Shown one piece after another: positions 11,457 to 22,845 of a stretch of DNA of 64,000 nucleotides (its first letter is position 1; each line of letters starts with the position of its first letter). A program made the translations under genes and the position numbers. The notes under the pieces are model-generated. The model did no database searches. It saw only the letters and a program-made list of their open reading frames with translations, and was not told where the DNA came from. Where the stretch lies: contig NW_020825313.1 in NCBI RefSeq assembly GCF_003286085.1, positions 5,270,001 to 5,334,000 on the forward strand, in the 5' to 3' direction. The DNA is from Drosophila persimilis (lineage: Eukaryota; Arthropoda; Insecta; Diptera; Drosophilidae).

Positions 11457-13717
11457 TACTCCCCCCGTTGGAAGCCTGACTTTCAACAGCATCTTTAAGG
11501 GGCAGCAGGCACAGCTTGTCGACGGCGCGCTTGGTGATTCCAGGTGACGTCTTCAGCACAGCAACTCGGGAAACGCCATCTCGTCCAGGCAAAAGCTCGA
11601 CCACTCTCGCCAGTGGCCACTTCATGGGAGGAAGATTCTCATCCTTGACAAGAACCAAATCTGCGACAGCTAAACTAGGCTTCGCAGTGGGCCACTTTGA
11701 GCGCTGCTGCAGTGATGTAATGTATTCCTCCTTCCACCGGGACCAAAAAAGCTGCTGCAGGTACGAAACGCGCTGCCAGCCGTCCAGGCGATCGAAGTTT
11801 AGCAGCGTAACGTCAGGTTCAGCGAACGAAGCAGGAGGGCCACCATTCAAGAAATGCGCTGGAGTTAGAACATCTAGATCGGCAGGGCTCTCTGAAATTG
11901 AAACTAAAGGTCTTGAATTAATCACTGCCGTGATGTGGCACAACAGCGTCGCACGGTAGAAGTGGTACTTGGCCGTCTTCACTGCAGCCTCCCATAGACC
12001 ACCAAAATGAGGGTAGCGCGGAGGAATGAAATGCCAGTCTATAACCTCGACCAAGCAAAAATTCAGCAGCGCCTTCTGATGGTCATCGCTGAGGACCAGG
12101 CGCTTTAATTCCATCAGCTCATTCTTAGCGCCGACAAAATTGGTTACGTTGTCTGACCAAATTTTTCCGCGGCTTTCGTCTAGTACATATAAAGCGCTTT
12201 AGTCCATGTAGAAAAGCAACTGTGGATAAGTCCTTTATAAGCTCCAGATGAATAGCCTTGGTAGGGAAAAAAATGAAGACGCAGACGTAGCACTTGATTG
12301 GAGCCTTGTTGCGTGCCTCCGGTTTGTAGAAAAACGGCCCACAGAAGTCCACGCCTGTGATCTCAAAGGCATGAGAACCATCGAGCCGCTCCTTTGGAAG
12401 ATCCGCCATAATATGCTCCAATACCCTGGGCTTCAGTCGAAAGCATCTTACGCATTTGTTTACTGCCTTGTTTACCGTCTTCCTCCCCCCAATAGGGGAG
12501 CAAAATCGGTGAATTTCCAGCGTCGAGTCTGGAAGGAGTACAAGCCGAGGAAATTCAAGTCGACGAATCTGACCAAATCTGGTGCATATTTCCTGCCACT
12601 CGGTGTTTAGTGCGACTGGAAGGCTTTCATCCCAGGACAACTTCTCTTGGCACAAACGCTGGAGAAAGATTTTGGATTTAGTAATTACGAGACCAGCTAG
12701 TCCGAGAGGATCGTAGAATCGCGCTATGGATGACAAAACAGAGCGCCTGCAGGAATTCAAAGAAGATTGAAGGGCCGAGAACGAAAATAATAGTAGATCA
12801 GAAACCGGATCCCACGCAAGTCCTAAAGTTTTAGTCACAATGGCTGCCATCGTCGAACTTGAAAAATGTTTCCTTGTCCTCTTCCGGAACTCCATCCAGC
12901 ACAGCAGGGACGTTCGAACACCATTTCCTCAATCTGAACTGACCTCTAGCCAAAATTCCAGTAGTTTGCTCCCGAATTGGGATAGCCTCCTCCTGCGAGC
13001 TGGCTCCAGATATCAAGTCATCCACGTAGAAGTCACGGCGAAGGATTTCAGCTCCAACTGGAAACGCCATCTGCTCGTCCATTGCCACCTGATGCATCGC
13101 TCGCACAGATAGATAGGAGGCAGGCTTCGTCCCATAAGTAACGGTTTCCAATTGAAACACACGCAAGTCTTCTTCCCTGGAGTTTCTCCACAGAATACAC
13201 TGCAAATTGCTATCCTCGGTCGAGACTCTTACACAACGATACATCTTACAGATATCTTCCGTAATCGCAACGGCGTATGACCGAAATCGAGCAAGAATAT
13301 GAAACAGTTTGGGTTGGATTACGGGACCAGCCATTAAAACGTCGTTCAGGGAATATCCAGATGAGGTTGAAGCGGATCCATCAAAAACGACGCGAAGCTT
13401 GGTCGTAGAACTATCTTCCTTCATGACGCAATGGTGAGGCAAAAAATATTGGCAGTTGCTGATTGACTGGGTAGGAACCTGAGACATATGGCCTACATCA
13501 AGGTACTCCTTTATAAATGCCGCATACTGAGATTTAACATCAGGGCGACGATCTAACTTTCTCTCAAGGGTCAGGAATCTACGAAGCGCTTGATTGTAAG
13601 ATTCTCCAAGGAGATCCAAATTATATTTTGCTGGCAGCCGAACACAATAATCGCCTTTATGTAGTCGAAGGAAATGCTGCACAAAGTGTGCTTCACAATC
13701 TAGCTCTTCTTTGGTAG
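11437..13717 (-). pseudogene. BEL/Pao pol copy 3, with RNase H-integrase deletion
   Basis: The integrase C-part (11437-12114) has a 36-bp deletion near 11950. A second deletion of about 0.93 kb near 12497 fuses the H2C2 zinc region of integrase to the RNase H region, giving a chimeric frame at 12125-12895 (reads IHRFCSPIGGRK at the join). RT at 12831-13682 is open for 283 codons and keeps FDGSAS and FYVDDLISG. The copy joins the leader at 13717 by the common gag-protease deletion. Confidence 0.87.
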
Positions 13718-13860
13718 AGGCCGGTGTATATATGTGTGGATAACTTATGTAGTCGATGACACTGGTTGAGATGGCAATTAGTTTAGATCTTTGAATGCTA
13801 TATTAGTTTCTGATTGCACTGATGGATTATTTATTGCACAATCACGTCGGGGTCACCAAA

Positions 13861-14301
13861 TGATAAGCTGTTAAGCGTTTTTAATAACTGTTGCAATTTG
13901 AAGTTAAGGAAAGTCGAGAGGCTGTTTATAATTCACAATTTGCATATGTAAACCAACTTATCGCGTATGTACATATGGGGATGATTGGGCGAACGATTGA
14001 TGCGAGGATGTTAATATAATAGCTGCGACGATTACGGGCCAATATGCCGGGCCCTATGCAGCAAGCTTAGACGCGAGCGAGAGCGTATGATAGCCCGAGA
14101 GCGTTAGAGCTGCTCGGGGACGCTGTTAAGCCGAGTCCGAGAGATTGCGACATAAGGAGACGAAAGAATTCCGCTGCATGCGCATATGCGGTAGCAAATT
14201 ATCTTTGCAGTGGGGCATTGGAAACGACAACACCAAAATGCATTTCCTTTGGGCCGCACCACTGGCAATAATTTAAAATATTTAAGCTGCTTGACCCGAC
14301 A
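13861..14301 (-). repeat. BEL LTR 4 (441 bp), with leader and PBS at 13718-13860
   Basis: Same length and ends as LTRs 1-3, with a base change four bases in from the leader-side end (TGATAAGC instead of TGTTAAGC on the plus strand). The primer site is at 13841-13858; the polypurine tract starts at 14302. Confidence 0.92.
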
Positions 14302-16829
14302 TACTCCCCCCGTTGGAAGCCTGACTTTCAACAGCATCTTTAAGGGGCAGCAGGCACAGCTTGTTGACGGCGCGCTTGGTGATTCCAGGTGACGTCTTCA
14401 GCACAGCAACTCGGGAAACGCCATCTCGTCCAGGCAAAAGCTTGACCACTCTCGCCAGTGGCCACTTCATGGGAGGAAGATTCTCATCCTTGACAAGAAC
14501 CAAATCTGCGACAGCTAAACTAGGCTTCGCAGTGGGCCACTTTGAGCGCTGCTGCAGTGATGTTATGTATTCCTCCTTCCACCGGGACCAAAAAAGCTGC
14601 TGCAGGTACGAAACGCGCTGCCAGCCGTCCAGGCGATCGAAGTTTAGCAGCGTAACGTCAGGTTCAGCGAACGAAGCAGGAGGGCCACCATTCAAGAAAT
14701 GCGCTGGAGTTAGAACATCTAGATCGGCAGGGCTCTCTGAAATTGAAACTAAAGGTCTTGAATTAATCACTGCCGTGATGTGGCACAACAGCGTCCGCAG
14801 CTCGTCAAATCCAAGAACCGAGTTGCCTATCGCACGGTAGAAGTGGTACTTGGCCGTCTTCACTGCAGCCTCCCATAGACCACCAAAATGAGGGTAGCGC
14901 GGAGGAATGAAATGCCAGTCTATAACCTCGACCAAGCAAAAATCCAGCAGCGCCTTCTGATGGTCATCGCTGAGGACCAGGCGCTTTAATTCCATCAGCT
15001 CATTCTTAGCGCCGACAAAATTGGTTACGTTGTCTGACCAAATTTTTCCGCGGCTTTCGTCTAGTACATATGCAGCGCTTTAGTCCATGTAGAAAAGCAA
15101 CTGTGGATAAGTCCTTTATAAGCTCCAGATGAATAGCCTTGGTAGGGAAAAAAATGAAGACGCAGACGTAGCACTTGATTGGAGCCTTGTTGCGTGCCTC
15201 CGGTTTGTAGAAAAACGGCCCACAGAAGTCCACGCCTGTGATCTCAAAGGCATGAGAACCATCGAGCCGCTCCTTTGGAAGATCCGCCATAATATGCTCC
15301 AATACCCTGGGCTTCAGTCGAAAGCATCTTACGCATTTGTTTACTGCCTTGTTTACCGTCTTCCTCCCCCCAATAGGCCAATATTGGGATCGAATTAGTC
15401 CAAGCAAAGCTCGAGGACCAGCGTGCAGATTCCGCTCATGAAAATGGGAGATTATTGCAAGAGTCAGTGGATGGCTGCTGGGCAAGATGATTGGATGACG
15501 GCCATCAAAATCCAACGAAGAGTTTTTTAGTCGACCATCTACCCTGAGAAGTCCAAACTGATCCATGAATGGCGATAACGATGCGATTGACCTCGATGAG
15601 GAGACCTTGCCCGCAGTGACTTCATGCCCTCCCATAGCTGAGTACGCTGGACTAGTCGTAGCAATACCCGGGTTCCATGTTCAATGTCTGAGACAGTGAG
15701 TCCGGTGCGCCGAATTCGGTTGCAAAACTTGTGAATGTATCCGAAAACGCGTTGCAAAGAAGCAAATGAATTCGCATACTTGGAATCAGCAATAATGTCC
15801 ATATAGGGCGATTTGACCAGAAGAGCCTTCCTACGAAGTTCAAGGGCTGGCTTATCAGTTAGCACAGTGGGTGGCCAGTCATCTGAGGAGCCGCAAAGAA
15901 ATGGAGGACCATGAGCCCATATTAAATCTTGATGGCTCGTCCCGAATCCAAGAGAGCGCAACGGCAGAATCACACCAACAGTAACACCTTCCCTTGAATA
16001 CATTCATTCCAGCTACCTCAGATATGAGCCTAGCCAGCAACTCCGCTCCACAAAGCTCCAACTTTGGTACTGTAAGTGTCTTCAAAGGAGCCACACGAGA
16101 TTTGGCACAAAGTAAGTGACTGCTGGAATGCTGACCCTTGGACACGACATAAATGCATGCACCATAAGCCTCGATGCTGGCATAGCAAAATCCGTGAATT
16201 TCCAGCGTCGAGTCTGGAAGGAGTACAAGCCGAGGAAATTCAAGTCGACGAATCTGACCAAATCTGGTGCATATTTCCTGCCACTCGGTGTTTAGTGCGA
16301 CTGGAAGGCTTTCATCCCAGGACAACTTCTCTTGGCACAAACGCTGGAGAAAGATTTTGGATTTAGTAATTACGAGACCAGCTAGTCCGAGAGGATCGTA
16401 GAATCGCGCTATGGATGACAAAACAGAGCGCCTGCAGGAATTCAAAGAAGATTGAAGGGCCGAGAACAAAAATAATAGTAGATCAGAAACCGGATCCCAC
16501 GCAAAGTTTTAGTCACAATGGCTGCCATCGTCGAACTTGAAAAATGTTTCCTTGTCCTCTTCCGGAACTCCATCCAGCACAGCAGGGACGTTCGAACACC
16601 ATTTCCTCAATCTGAACTGACCTCTAGCCAAAATTCCAGTAGTTTGCTCCCGAATTGGGATAGCCTCCTCCTGCGAGCTGGCTCCAGATATCAAGTCATC
16701 CACGTAGAAGTCACTGCGAAGGATTTCAGCTCCAACTGGAAACGCCATCTGCTCGTCCATTGCCACCTGATGCATCGCTCGCACAGATAGATAGGAGGCA
16801 GGCTTCGTCCCATAAGTAACGGTGTCCAA
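14282..16829 (-). pseudogene. BEL/Pao copy 4: RT C-part, RNase H and integrase
   Basis: Order on the minus strand: end of RT (16509-16829, with FYVDDLISG), RNase H (15879-16469, GFCYASIEAYGAC), linker (15539-16003), integrase N-part (15006-15635) and integrase C-part (14282-14995). A deletion of about 150 bp near 15920 removes part of the RNase H end. A 7-bp deletion near 16505 shifts frame. A private C-to-T change at about 16831 makes TAA and ends the upstream pro-RT frame. The integrase frameshift is the same as in the short copies. Confidence 0.87.
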
Positions 16830-18476
16830 TTAAAACACACGCAAGTCTTCTTCCCTGGAGTTTCTCCACAGAATACACTGCAAATTGCTATCCTCGGTCG
16901 AGACTCTTACACAACGATACATCTTACAGATATCTTCCGTAATCGCAACGGCGTATGACCGAAATCGAGCAAGAATATGAAACAGTTTGGGTTGGATTAC
17001 GGGACCAGCCATTAAAACGTCGTTCAGGGAATATCCAGATGAGGTTGAAGCGGATCCATCAAAAACGACGCGAAGCTTGGTCGTAGAACTATCTTCCTTC
17101 ATGACGCAATGGTGAGGCAAAAAATATCGGCAGTTGCTGATTGACTGGGTAGGAACCTGAGACATATGGCCTAAATCAAGGTACTCCTTTATAAATGCTG
17201 CATACTGAGATTTAACATCAGGGCGACGATCTAACTTTCTCTCAAGGGTCAAGAATCTACGAAGCGCTTGATTGTAAGATTCTCCAAGGAGACGGAAATG
17301 CTGCACAAAGTGTGCTTCACAATCTAGCTCTTCTTTGGTAGACTTTATTATTGGTTCGATGCAATTTTCTACCTCCCAAAACCTCCGAAGAAGCACATCA
17401 AGCCGATCCTCTGGACTATTATCCTCAGCAGCTACGGCCCGAGCGCGAGAGACCATCAACGAGGAACCTTTTAAACGCGAACAACTTCCAGTAACGACCC
17501 ATCCCAAGCGCGTTTTCTGAGTTGAAGGCAATCCTGGCAGTAGCTTGACCTGACCAACACACAGGAGCTCGAAAAACAGACTTGCGCCAATTAGCAGATC
17601 GACGCGCTGCGGCTTATAAAACTCCGGATCAGCTAGTGGTATGTTAGATGGAATGTTCCAGTTTTGAGTGTCAATTCCAAAGCTTGGCTGTCGATCGGTT
17701 ATGCTAGAGGCTACAATGGCAGTGATGAGAGTTGAGTAATCCGATGAGCGAGAGTGCAGGCTAACGTTGACCGAAAATTCATCCGTGACGAAGCTAGAGT
17801 CGCCTATTGCCGAGACTGCAGTCGATGATTTCATTTTTCGAAGCTGAAGCTGATTCGCGAAACGAGAAGTTATTAGATGCAACTGTGAGCCGGAATCCAG
17901 CAACGCTCGGCAGGGAACTAAAACTCCGGAACGATTTTTGACTAAGACCGTGGCCGTGGCAAGTAGAACAACACCATTCCTGAGATCTTGGGCAATAATG
18001 GCAGACGAGGTAGCCGCTGACGTAGAGGGCTCAGTGGTATGCTCAGACGGCGTAGACTCAGACAGCGCAGACTGAGATGGAGTATACGGCGCTGATTTCC
18101 CTTGGACTGCAGTATCTTCAGGGCTACCAAAATGAAGGAGGGTATGGTGTCTACCCCCGCAGGTACGACAGTTGCTCGAGGTGCACTGAAGTAATCGATG
18201 CCCTGTTCTGAGACAATTTATACACAACGAAGGCCGCTTGGCTTCTTTATGGCGATTTGTGGGGGACAGCGCTTTAAACTTCTGACAGTGCTGGACCTCG
18301 TGAGCACCATCGTTGCACAGCGCGCAGCGTGCTACGGTTTGGTTCGTTGTAACCAATGTGGACCTAAAATTATTATGCTTTCTACTTCTGCCCACCTGAT
18401 TGCTCAACGCATAGCTTGCCATAGAAAAGTCCATCGTCTCCAATGATCTGCATCGCTGCTCCAAGAACGAGGTCAT
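16830..18476 (-). pseudogene. BEL/Pao copy 4: zinc-knuckle region, protease and RT N-part (548 codons)
   Basis: The frame opens with the end of gag and two Cys/His clusters at about residues 50-115 (CALCNDGAHEVQHC; CINCLRTGH...CRTCGGRHH). A protease domain of the DUF1758 type follows, with the active-site motif ALLDSGSQ near residue 190. RT starts near residue 390 and includes FDGSAS and TEDICKMYR. A 54-bp in-frame deletion near 17291 removes 18 residues present in the short copies. The frame ends at the private TAA at 16830. This is the only protease in the window. Confidence 0.88.
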
Positions 18477-19497
18477 CGATTCTCACGACGGAATTAAGTT
18501 GGCGAATGCGGGGTCGTTGAATCGTTCCTCCCACTTCTCTTGGCTCGCTGGATCCAGTTTTCGGAGAAGCTCCTGCACGATGATGCATCCTGCGATCTGC
18601 TCAGTGGTGCCCAAACCCTGGAGCGCGCGCAGGTTCCACAGCCTGAAGCGCCAAAATCTCATTGATGTGTGCCTGAAAAACCAATCGCCGATTATTGAAT
18701 CTGTTTTCCAACAAATCTAATGGCACAGCATAATTGCCATCTGAGATTTCCAGCGACCGAACAGTCTCCAATGCCGAATCCCGCAGACAGGAACGCAAAT
18801 GCTGGAGCTTTTCTATGTTTGTTAAGTCCGGATGACTGTCGATAATGGTGGCAAACATTGAATAAAAGTCCGTCCAGTTCGCATACCCGCCGCTAAACGT
18901 CGGCAATTGTATAGGAGGCAAGGATGGTACTTGTCTACGGTGAGGTAGAAATTGCGAGCCGGCAAAATCAACCGTAGTGTTTCCTCCAGACAAGGTAGAA
19001 TGAAACGGCATGCGGCCGCTACTCTTAGCCATTTCCCTTATAATCGCCGCCTTCAGCGAGCTTGCAAGTGACTCAAAAATGTCACACAAACCACTGTGAA
19101 TTTCGCTTCGATCCAATTCCTCAAGCTCGCCGTGAAACATCTCAAATTTGCTGATCAACTTCTCGACTTGCTCTTGCTTTACCACGAGCATGTAGTAGTC
19201 ACAGTCCAACGACTCATTCTGCCAAGCGGTAGCTAACCTTTTCATTTTCTCGCATAATTCCGTTGACTTAAGCTTCAAAAAAGACAGCCTGTTTTGCTCA
19301 CTGGTCATTGGAATTTCGTTAGCAGCATTAATTTCCATGCTAGCGGCAGCGTTAGCAGAAAGACTAACGTCTCTAGCGGGAAGATGATCGCAAAGAGTAA
19401 CACGAGCAATAGACGACAAGAACCGAGCCCAGCAATACAATGGCGACCGGTGTAAGAAACGTTTCTTGCGGGAAGATGACCGAAAAGAGAAGCGCAA
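18382..19497 (-). pseudogene. BEL/Pao copy 4: gag
   Basis: The main frame (18601-19497, 298 codons) has a coiled region, then the LPTFSGGYANWTDFYSMF segment and RSCLRDSALETVRSL ... LENRF, which are hallmarks of BEL/Pao Gag (DUF1759 type). It is the structural protein that packages element RNA. A frameshift near 18600 moves the reading into 18382-18588 and then into the pro-RT frame, where the family normally has one long gag-pol frame. The start is uncertain; a more likely Met lies at the MEINAANE segment, about 53 residues in. It is the only gag copy in this BEL array. Confidence 0.85.
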
Positions 19498-19536
19498 GCC
19501 AACAGCTATGTACGTGCACTACCGAATATGCAGGGG

Positions 19537-19679
19537 AGGCCGGTGTATATATGTGTGGATAACTTATGTAGTCGATGACACTGGTTGAGATGGCAATTAG
19601 TTTAGATCTTTGAATGCTATATTAGTTTCTGATTGCACTGATGGATTATTTATTGCACAATCACGTCGGGGTCACCAAA
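19537..19679 (-). promoter_or_regulatory. BEL leader and tRNA-Trp primer-binding site of copy 4
   Basis: Primer site at 19660-19677, two bases from LTR 5. The leader here continues into gag. In the short copies the same leader is cut at the base equivalent to 19537 and joined to RT. Confidence 0.82.
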
Positions 19680-20152
19680 TGTTAAGCTGTTAAGCGTTTT
19701 TAATAACTGTTGCAATTTGAAGTTAAGGAAAGTCGAGAGGCTGTTTATAATTCACAATTTATTTGCATATGTAAACCAACTTATCGCGTATGTACATATG
19801 GGGATGATTGGGCGAACGATTGATGCGAGGATGTTAATCTAATAGCTGCGACGATTAGCTCAAGACTGCCCATGCAAGGTCTGACGGGCAGTTCTGCCGG
19901 GCCCTATGCAGCAAGCCTAGACGCGAGCAAGAGCGTATGATAGCCCGAGAGCGTTAGAGCTGCTCGGGGAAGCTGTTAAGCCGAGTCCGAGAGATTGCGA
20001 TATAAGGAGACGAAAGAATTCCGCTGCATGCGCATATGCGGTAGCAAATGATCTTTTCAGTGGGGGCATTGGAAACGGAAACACCAAAATGCATTTCCTT
20101 TGGGCCGCACCACTGGCAATAATTTAAAATATTTAAGCTGCTTGACCCGACA
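19680..20152 (-). repeat. BEL LTR 5, outer 5' LTR (473 bp variant)
   Basis: Ends match the other LTRs, but it is 32 bp longer. It has a 4-bp duplication near 19760 (ATTT) and an insertion of about 27 bp at 19860-19890 that contains inverted copies of a GTCTGACGGGCAG/CTGCC-like motif. It differs from LTRs 1-4 at more sites than they differ from each other. To its right is gypsy gag, not a polypurine tract, so this is the true upstream end of the array. Confidence 0.9.
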
Positions 20153-20742
20153 GCTTCGATTCTATAAATGAAGTCATCTATAGACATCGAATCCTTGCCG
20201 TTGAATCTCAGCTTCCAATTTGTCATTATTTGACTTATCCGATCCGGACGTACCTCACCCAGCAGTGGCGCCTGACTAAAGATTTGACCATAATCCCGTG
20301 TCTGATCCGAAGCTGCCTGCGAGTTTGAATTGGGCAATAAAGGCTTTATATTATGCTGCTCAACGTGTGTCCCTATTGAGAACTGTTCTATACGAATTGG
20401 GGACCTCTCTCTAGAGGAAGCTGTCGAAGCTGCTTGTAAACCTGTACTAATAGCTTGGGAAAGTTTTTCTGTTAGTTGTGCCATTGCTGCACTCATGGCT
20501 AGAGTTTGCTTTGCCATTTCTGCTGAAATTGTGCCTGCCATCACCGTGTAAAAAACATCACTTGCCGCTCTATTGCTCGTAGTCGGCGTGGAAGCATCTA
20601 AATTCTCCTGATCTGGTGGAGGGTCAGGCATGGTTGCAGTTTCGACTGGTTTGGTTTTCGATCTAGTAGTCAGTGAGTGAGAAATAGACGGTGCTCTTTG
20701 GTTCGAAGTTGAGGAACGTTCAATGTCTTTTAGGTTAATCAA
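20153..20742 (-). pseudogene. Ty3/gypsy-type gag, 5' part, truncated by BEL insertion
   Basis: The frame starts MINLKDIERSS near 20742 and runs to the BEL LTR. Residues before the break read RISQIMTNWKLRFNGKDSMSIDDFIYRIEA, the start of the retrotransposon capsid domain as found in Drosophila gypsy-group elements. The N-terminal 120 residues are polar and rich in Ser, Thr and Ala. BEL sequence takes over at 20152 and the frame ends inside it at 19954. The rest of this gypsy element should lie left of the BEL array, outside the window. Confidence 0.78.
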
Positions 20743-21194
20743 TTTTTCAAATTAATTTTGGTATAACGTTAAAAAAAATTGTATAAAAGAAGGAATTTGT
20801 ATAAGCTGTTTGGTTGCCATGCTATCGTTTCTTATGGTTGTGACGGTCTTAATCAGCTGATCTAATATGTGCTTGTCAATATAGTACAGAATAGAATAGA
20901 AAACGAAAAGAGTACACGATAGAATATTCCTTTCCGCCAGTGGCGGCTACGCTGTAACTCACTAAGCTCCAGAAAACAATATTAGGACATATAAGTGAAA
21001 ACAAAAAGGAAGCAAAGAAGGAAGGGAGATATGTTACATAGGAGTGAACTTTCATGAGAAGGTATCACGATTCCAAAGGCAACTGACTGGTATGATTATC
21101 CTCCAGCAAGGTAAACGGGATGGCCGTTAATTATCAGATGTAATTGATAATAATGAAGACTATCGGTTGGGGTCAGCCAGGATGGCTGCTTCAT
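20743..21194 (-). other. Gypsy-type 5' leader
   Basis: About 450 bp of AT-rich sequence between the primer-binding site and the gag start. No other gene is visible. This length is normal for an untranslated leader of a gypsy-group element. Confidence 0.5.
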
Positions 21195-21212
21195 GCCCCA
21201 CGTTGGGCGCCA
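21195..21212 (-). promoter_or_regulatory. tRNA-Lys-type primer-binding site
   Basis: The minus strand reads TGGCGCCCAACGTGGGGC, the 18-nt site complementary to the tRNA-Lys(1,2) 3' end and known from several retroviruses. It lies 452 bp upstream of the gypsy-type gag start, where a primer site is expected. Confidence 0.8.
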
Positions 21213-21500
21213 AATAAGATTATAATATATCTATAAGTGAGAACTGTAGCATACAACGTATAGCGATACGATATCATAACGAGCTGATCTTTTTGTAGCG
21301 ACCAGAGGAGCACGCGCTGGTTCCGGCTTCCATTTGTCGTCGGCAAAAGGGGGGGTGTGAGGATTTACCACTGTGCTACCTGCTCGCATTGGATACATAT
21401 AATAATATTGATTTCGGGTGCTGTTTTCCTCCCTAACACATGATCGATCGGACTGGTTATACAGAAAAGAAGCTACTAAGAGTGACAAGCTATGCACACA
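21213..21500 (-). repeat. Probable 5' LTR of the gypsy-type element (outer end not defined)
   Basis: The sequence directly upstream of the tRNA-Lys site must hold the LTR end; on the minus strand it finishes ...AATCTTATT. I could not find a second LTR copy in the window, so the other boundary is a guess. Candidates are a TGTTAGGG start near 21440 or a position further right. Confidence 0.4.
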
Positions 21501-22500
21501 TAGAGGTTGCTCTGCAAAGAAAACAGAACATGCTGAAGTACGGGTTGCGCTGTTGAGTAGCTATCGGTGCAGCAGTTTTTTTCCCACCCTACCTTGACCA
21601 TCTGGGCTGCAAAGCCATATTAGTGGCCGATGATCCCTAAAACCCCCAGAATCACTTCATTTCCATAATCCACTCGGCATGGCGCCCATAAATAATTTAG
21701 TTCATTATCGATTTCATTTTAAAACTTATTTATTATATTTCCCTACTCTATTTAAACTCCCAATTGACTCAAAAATTAACTTAGCGAACAACAGAATTCC
21801 AGAATATTCCAAGTTGGAAATTAAAATAATAATAATAGTAATTAAAATAGAAGAATTATAAATAAATAGAAAAAAAAAGAATTAAAATATGTATATAATA
21901 TAAAATAACCAGTATATATGTATATAGGAGGTAGCCGCTAAACTGGGATACAAATTTAAAAGAGCATTTATGACAACAACAAAAAAAAAACCAACGGTTA
22001 CTGTTCTTGCTCTCTCTTCCGGCATGTGGATCTGCCCAACTGTTTTACCTCTCCCCTTCCTTCTTTCCTATACCTCTCCTTCCCTCACGCTCATGCATGC
22101 ATTTTATTTAGTGTAAAGCAATATTCTTTCACTTACGTGCCATCCATCTCCAAAAGCGCTTTTGTCGAAGACGATCCGCTTGCTGTAATTGCTGTAAATA
22201 TAATTTTATTGGAAGAGAACAACAACAAAAAGAGAAAAGAAGAGAAAGAACAAGGCGCGCAGAGGCTTTCGTGGGACTGCTTTTTTTCTTTGCTTTGGTG
22301 CATTGGTTTGGTCTTTCTTTTTCCCTTATGCCTTTCTTTGCTTTGGGCTCCACATAGGGCTAGCCCTTACGGTTTAAGGGAAAGAAAACCACGACTGAAT
22401 TAACGGATCTGCACTGCCGAAAAGGGGAGCAAGGTATTCGTATTCGTAACTCACTAAAACTTTGCCCATTGACTCATAAGTAAATTTTTTTCCACTAATC
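21501..22500. other. AT-rich intergenic-like sequence, no gene recognised
   Basis: Strongly AT-rich (for example 21700-22000), with A-runs and TA-rich tracts, followed by a C/T-rich stretch at 22020-22100 and a purine-rich stretch at 22215-22255. The short open frames here lack any motif that I recognise. It may include more of the gypsy LTR or decayed element sequence. The Tc1 element begins at its right end. Confidence 0.5.
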
Positions 22501-22502
22501 TA

Positions 22503-22532
22503 CACACGTCGGCATAAGTATTTTGACAAAGC
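22503..22532 (+). repeat. Left terminal inverted repeat of Tc1 element
   Basis: Pairs with 24111-24137 on the opposite strand with one mismatch over the outer bases. It includes the GGCATAAGTATTTTGAC motif, presumed to be a transposase binding site. Confidence 0.88.
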
Positions 22533-22845
22533 TCTACGCAACGTTTAGCGTTGAATTTTGACGAATTGCTACTTGTTACAGCTCTCTTATCTGATTTACC
22601 GCTAACTACATGAATGCATAAAGTATATTGCAAATTATCTTCGTAGTTGCATTTTGCGTTTTGTTAATATGCTTCTTATTCTCATTCGTAATCTGATCTT
22701 GGCTGGACAAAAGTATTTTGTCAGAACTTCAATTAATTTGCATTGATCTGCTGTTGATAGAAAGCGAAACCATTATTACGGATTATCTCAGTTTAGAGAT
22801 TGTAAATGCTGATAAAAATTGTTTTCGTTCAATAATTTGTGAAAT

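Larger units (their letters stand above)
1..20152 (-). mobile_element. Tandem array of BEL/Pao retrotransposon copies with shared LTRs
   Basis: Five near-identical LTRs alternate with five internal regions, all on the minus strand. Internal lengths are 3370 bp (1311-4680), 5894 bp (5122-11015), 2404 bp (11457-13860) and 5378 bp (14302-19679), plus a partial one at 1-869. A polypurine tract lies right of LTRs 1-4 and a primer-binding site left of every LTR, so neighbours share LTRs. This is the product expected from homologous recombination between LTRs, not from separate insertions. The array runs off the left edge of the window. On the right it is inserted into a gypsy gag gene. Confidence 0.93.

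Noticed and set aside
1-21212. Envelope gene of an errantivirus type
   Set aside because: No signal-peptide or membrane-protein frame lies between integrase and the LTR. BEL integrase reads directly into the LTR, and only the 5' gag part of the gypsy element is present.
21670-21700. Second tRNA-Lys primer site (ATGGCGCCCATAAAT at 21679 on the plus strand)
   Set aside because: Only the first 8-9 bases match the tRNA end and no LTR or gag is recognisable next to it.
22026-22403. Plus-strand 125-codon frame in AT/CT-rich DNA
   Set aside because: Low-complexity composition, no motif, and no duplicated copy or neighbouring signal to support coding.
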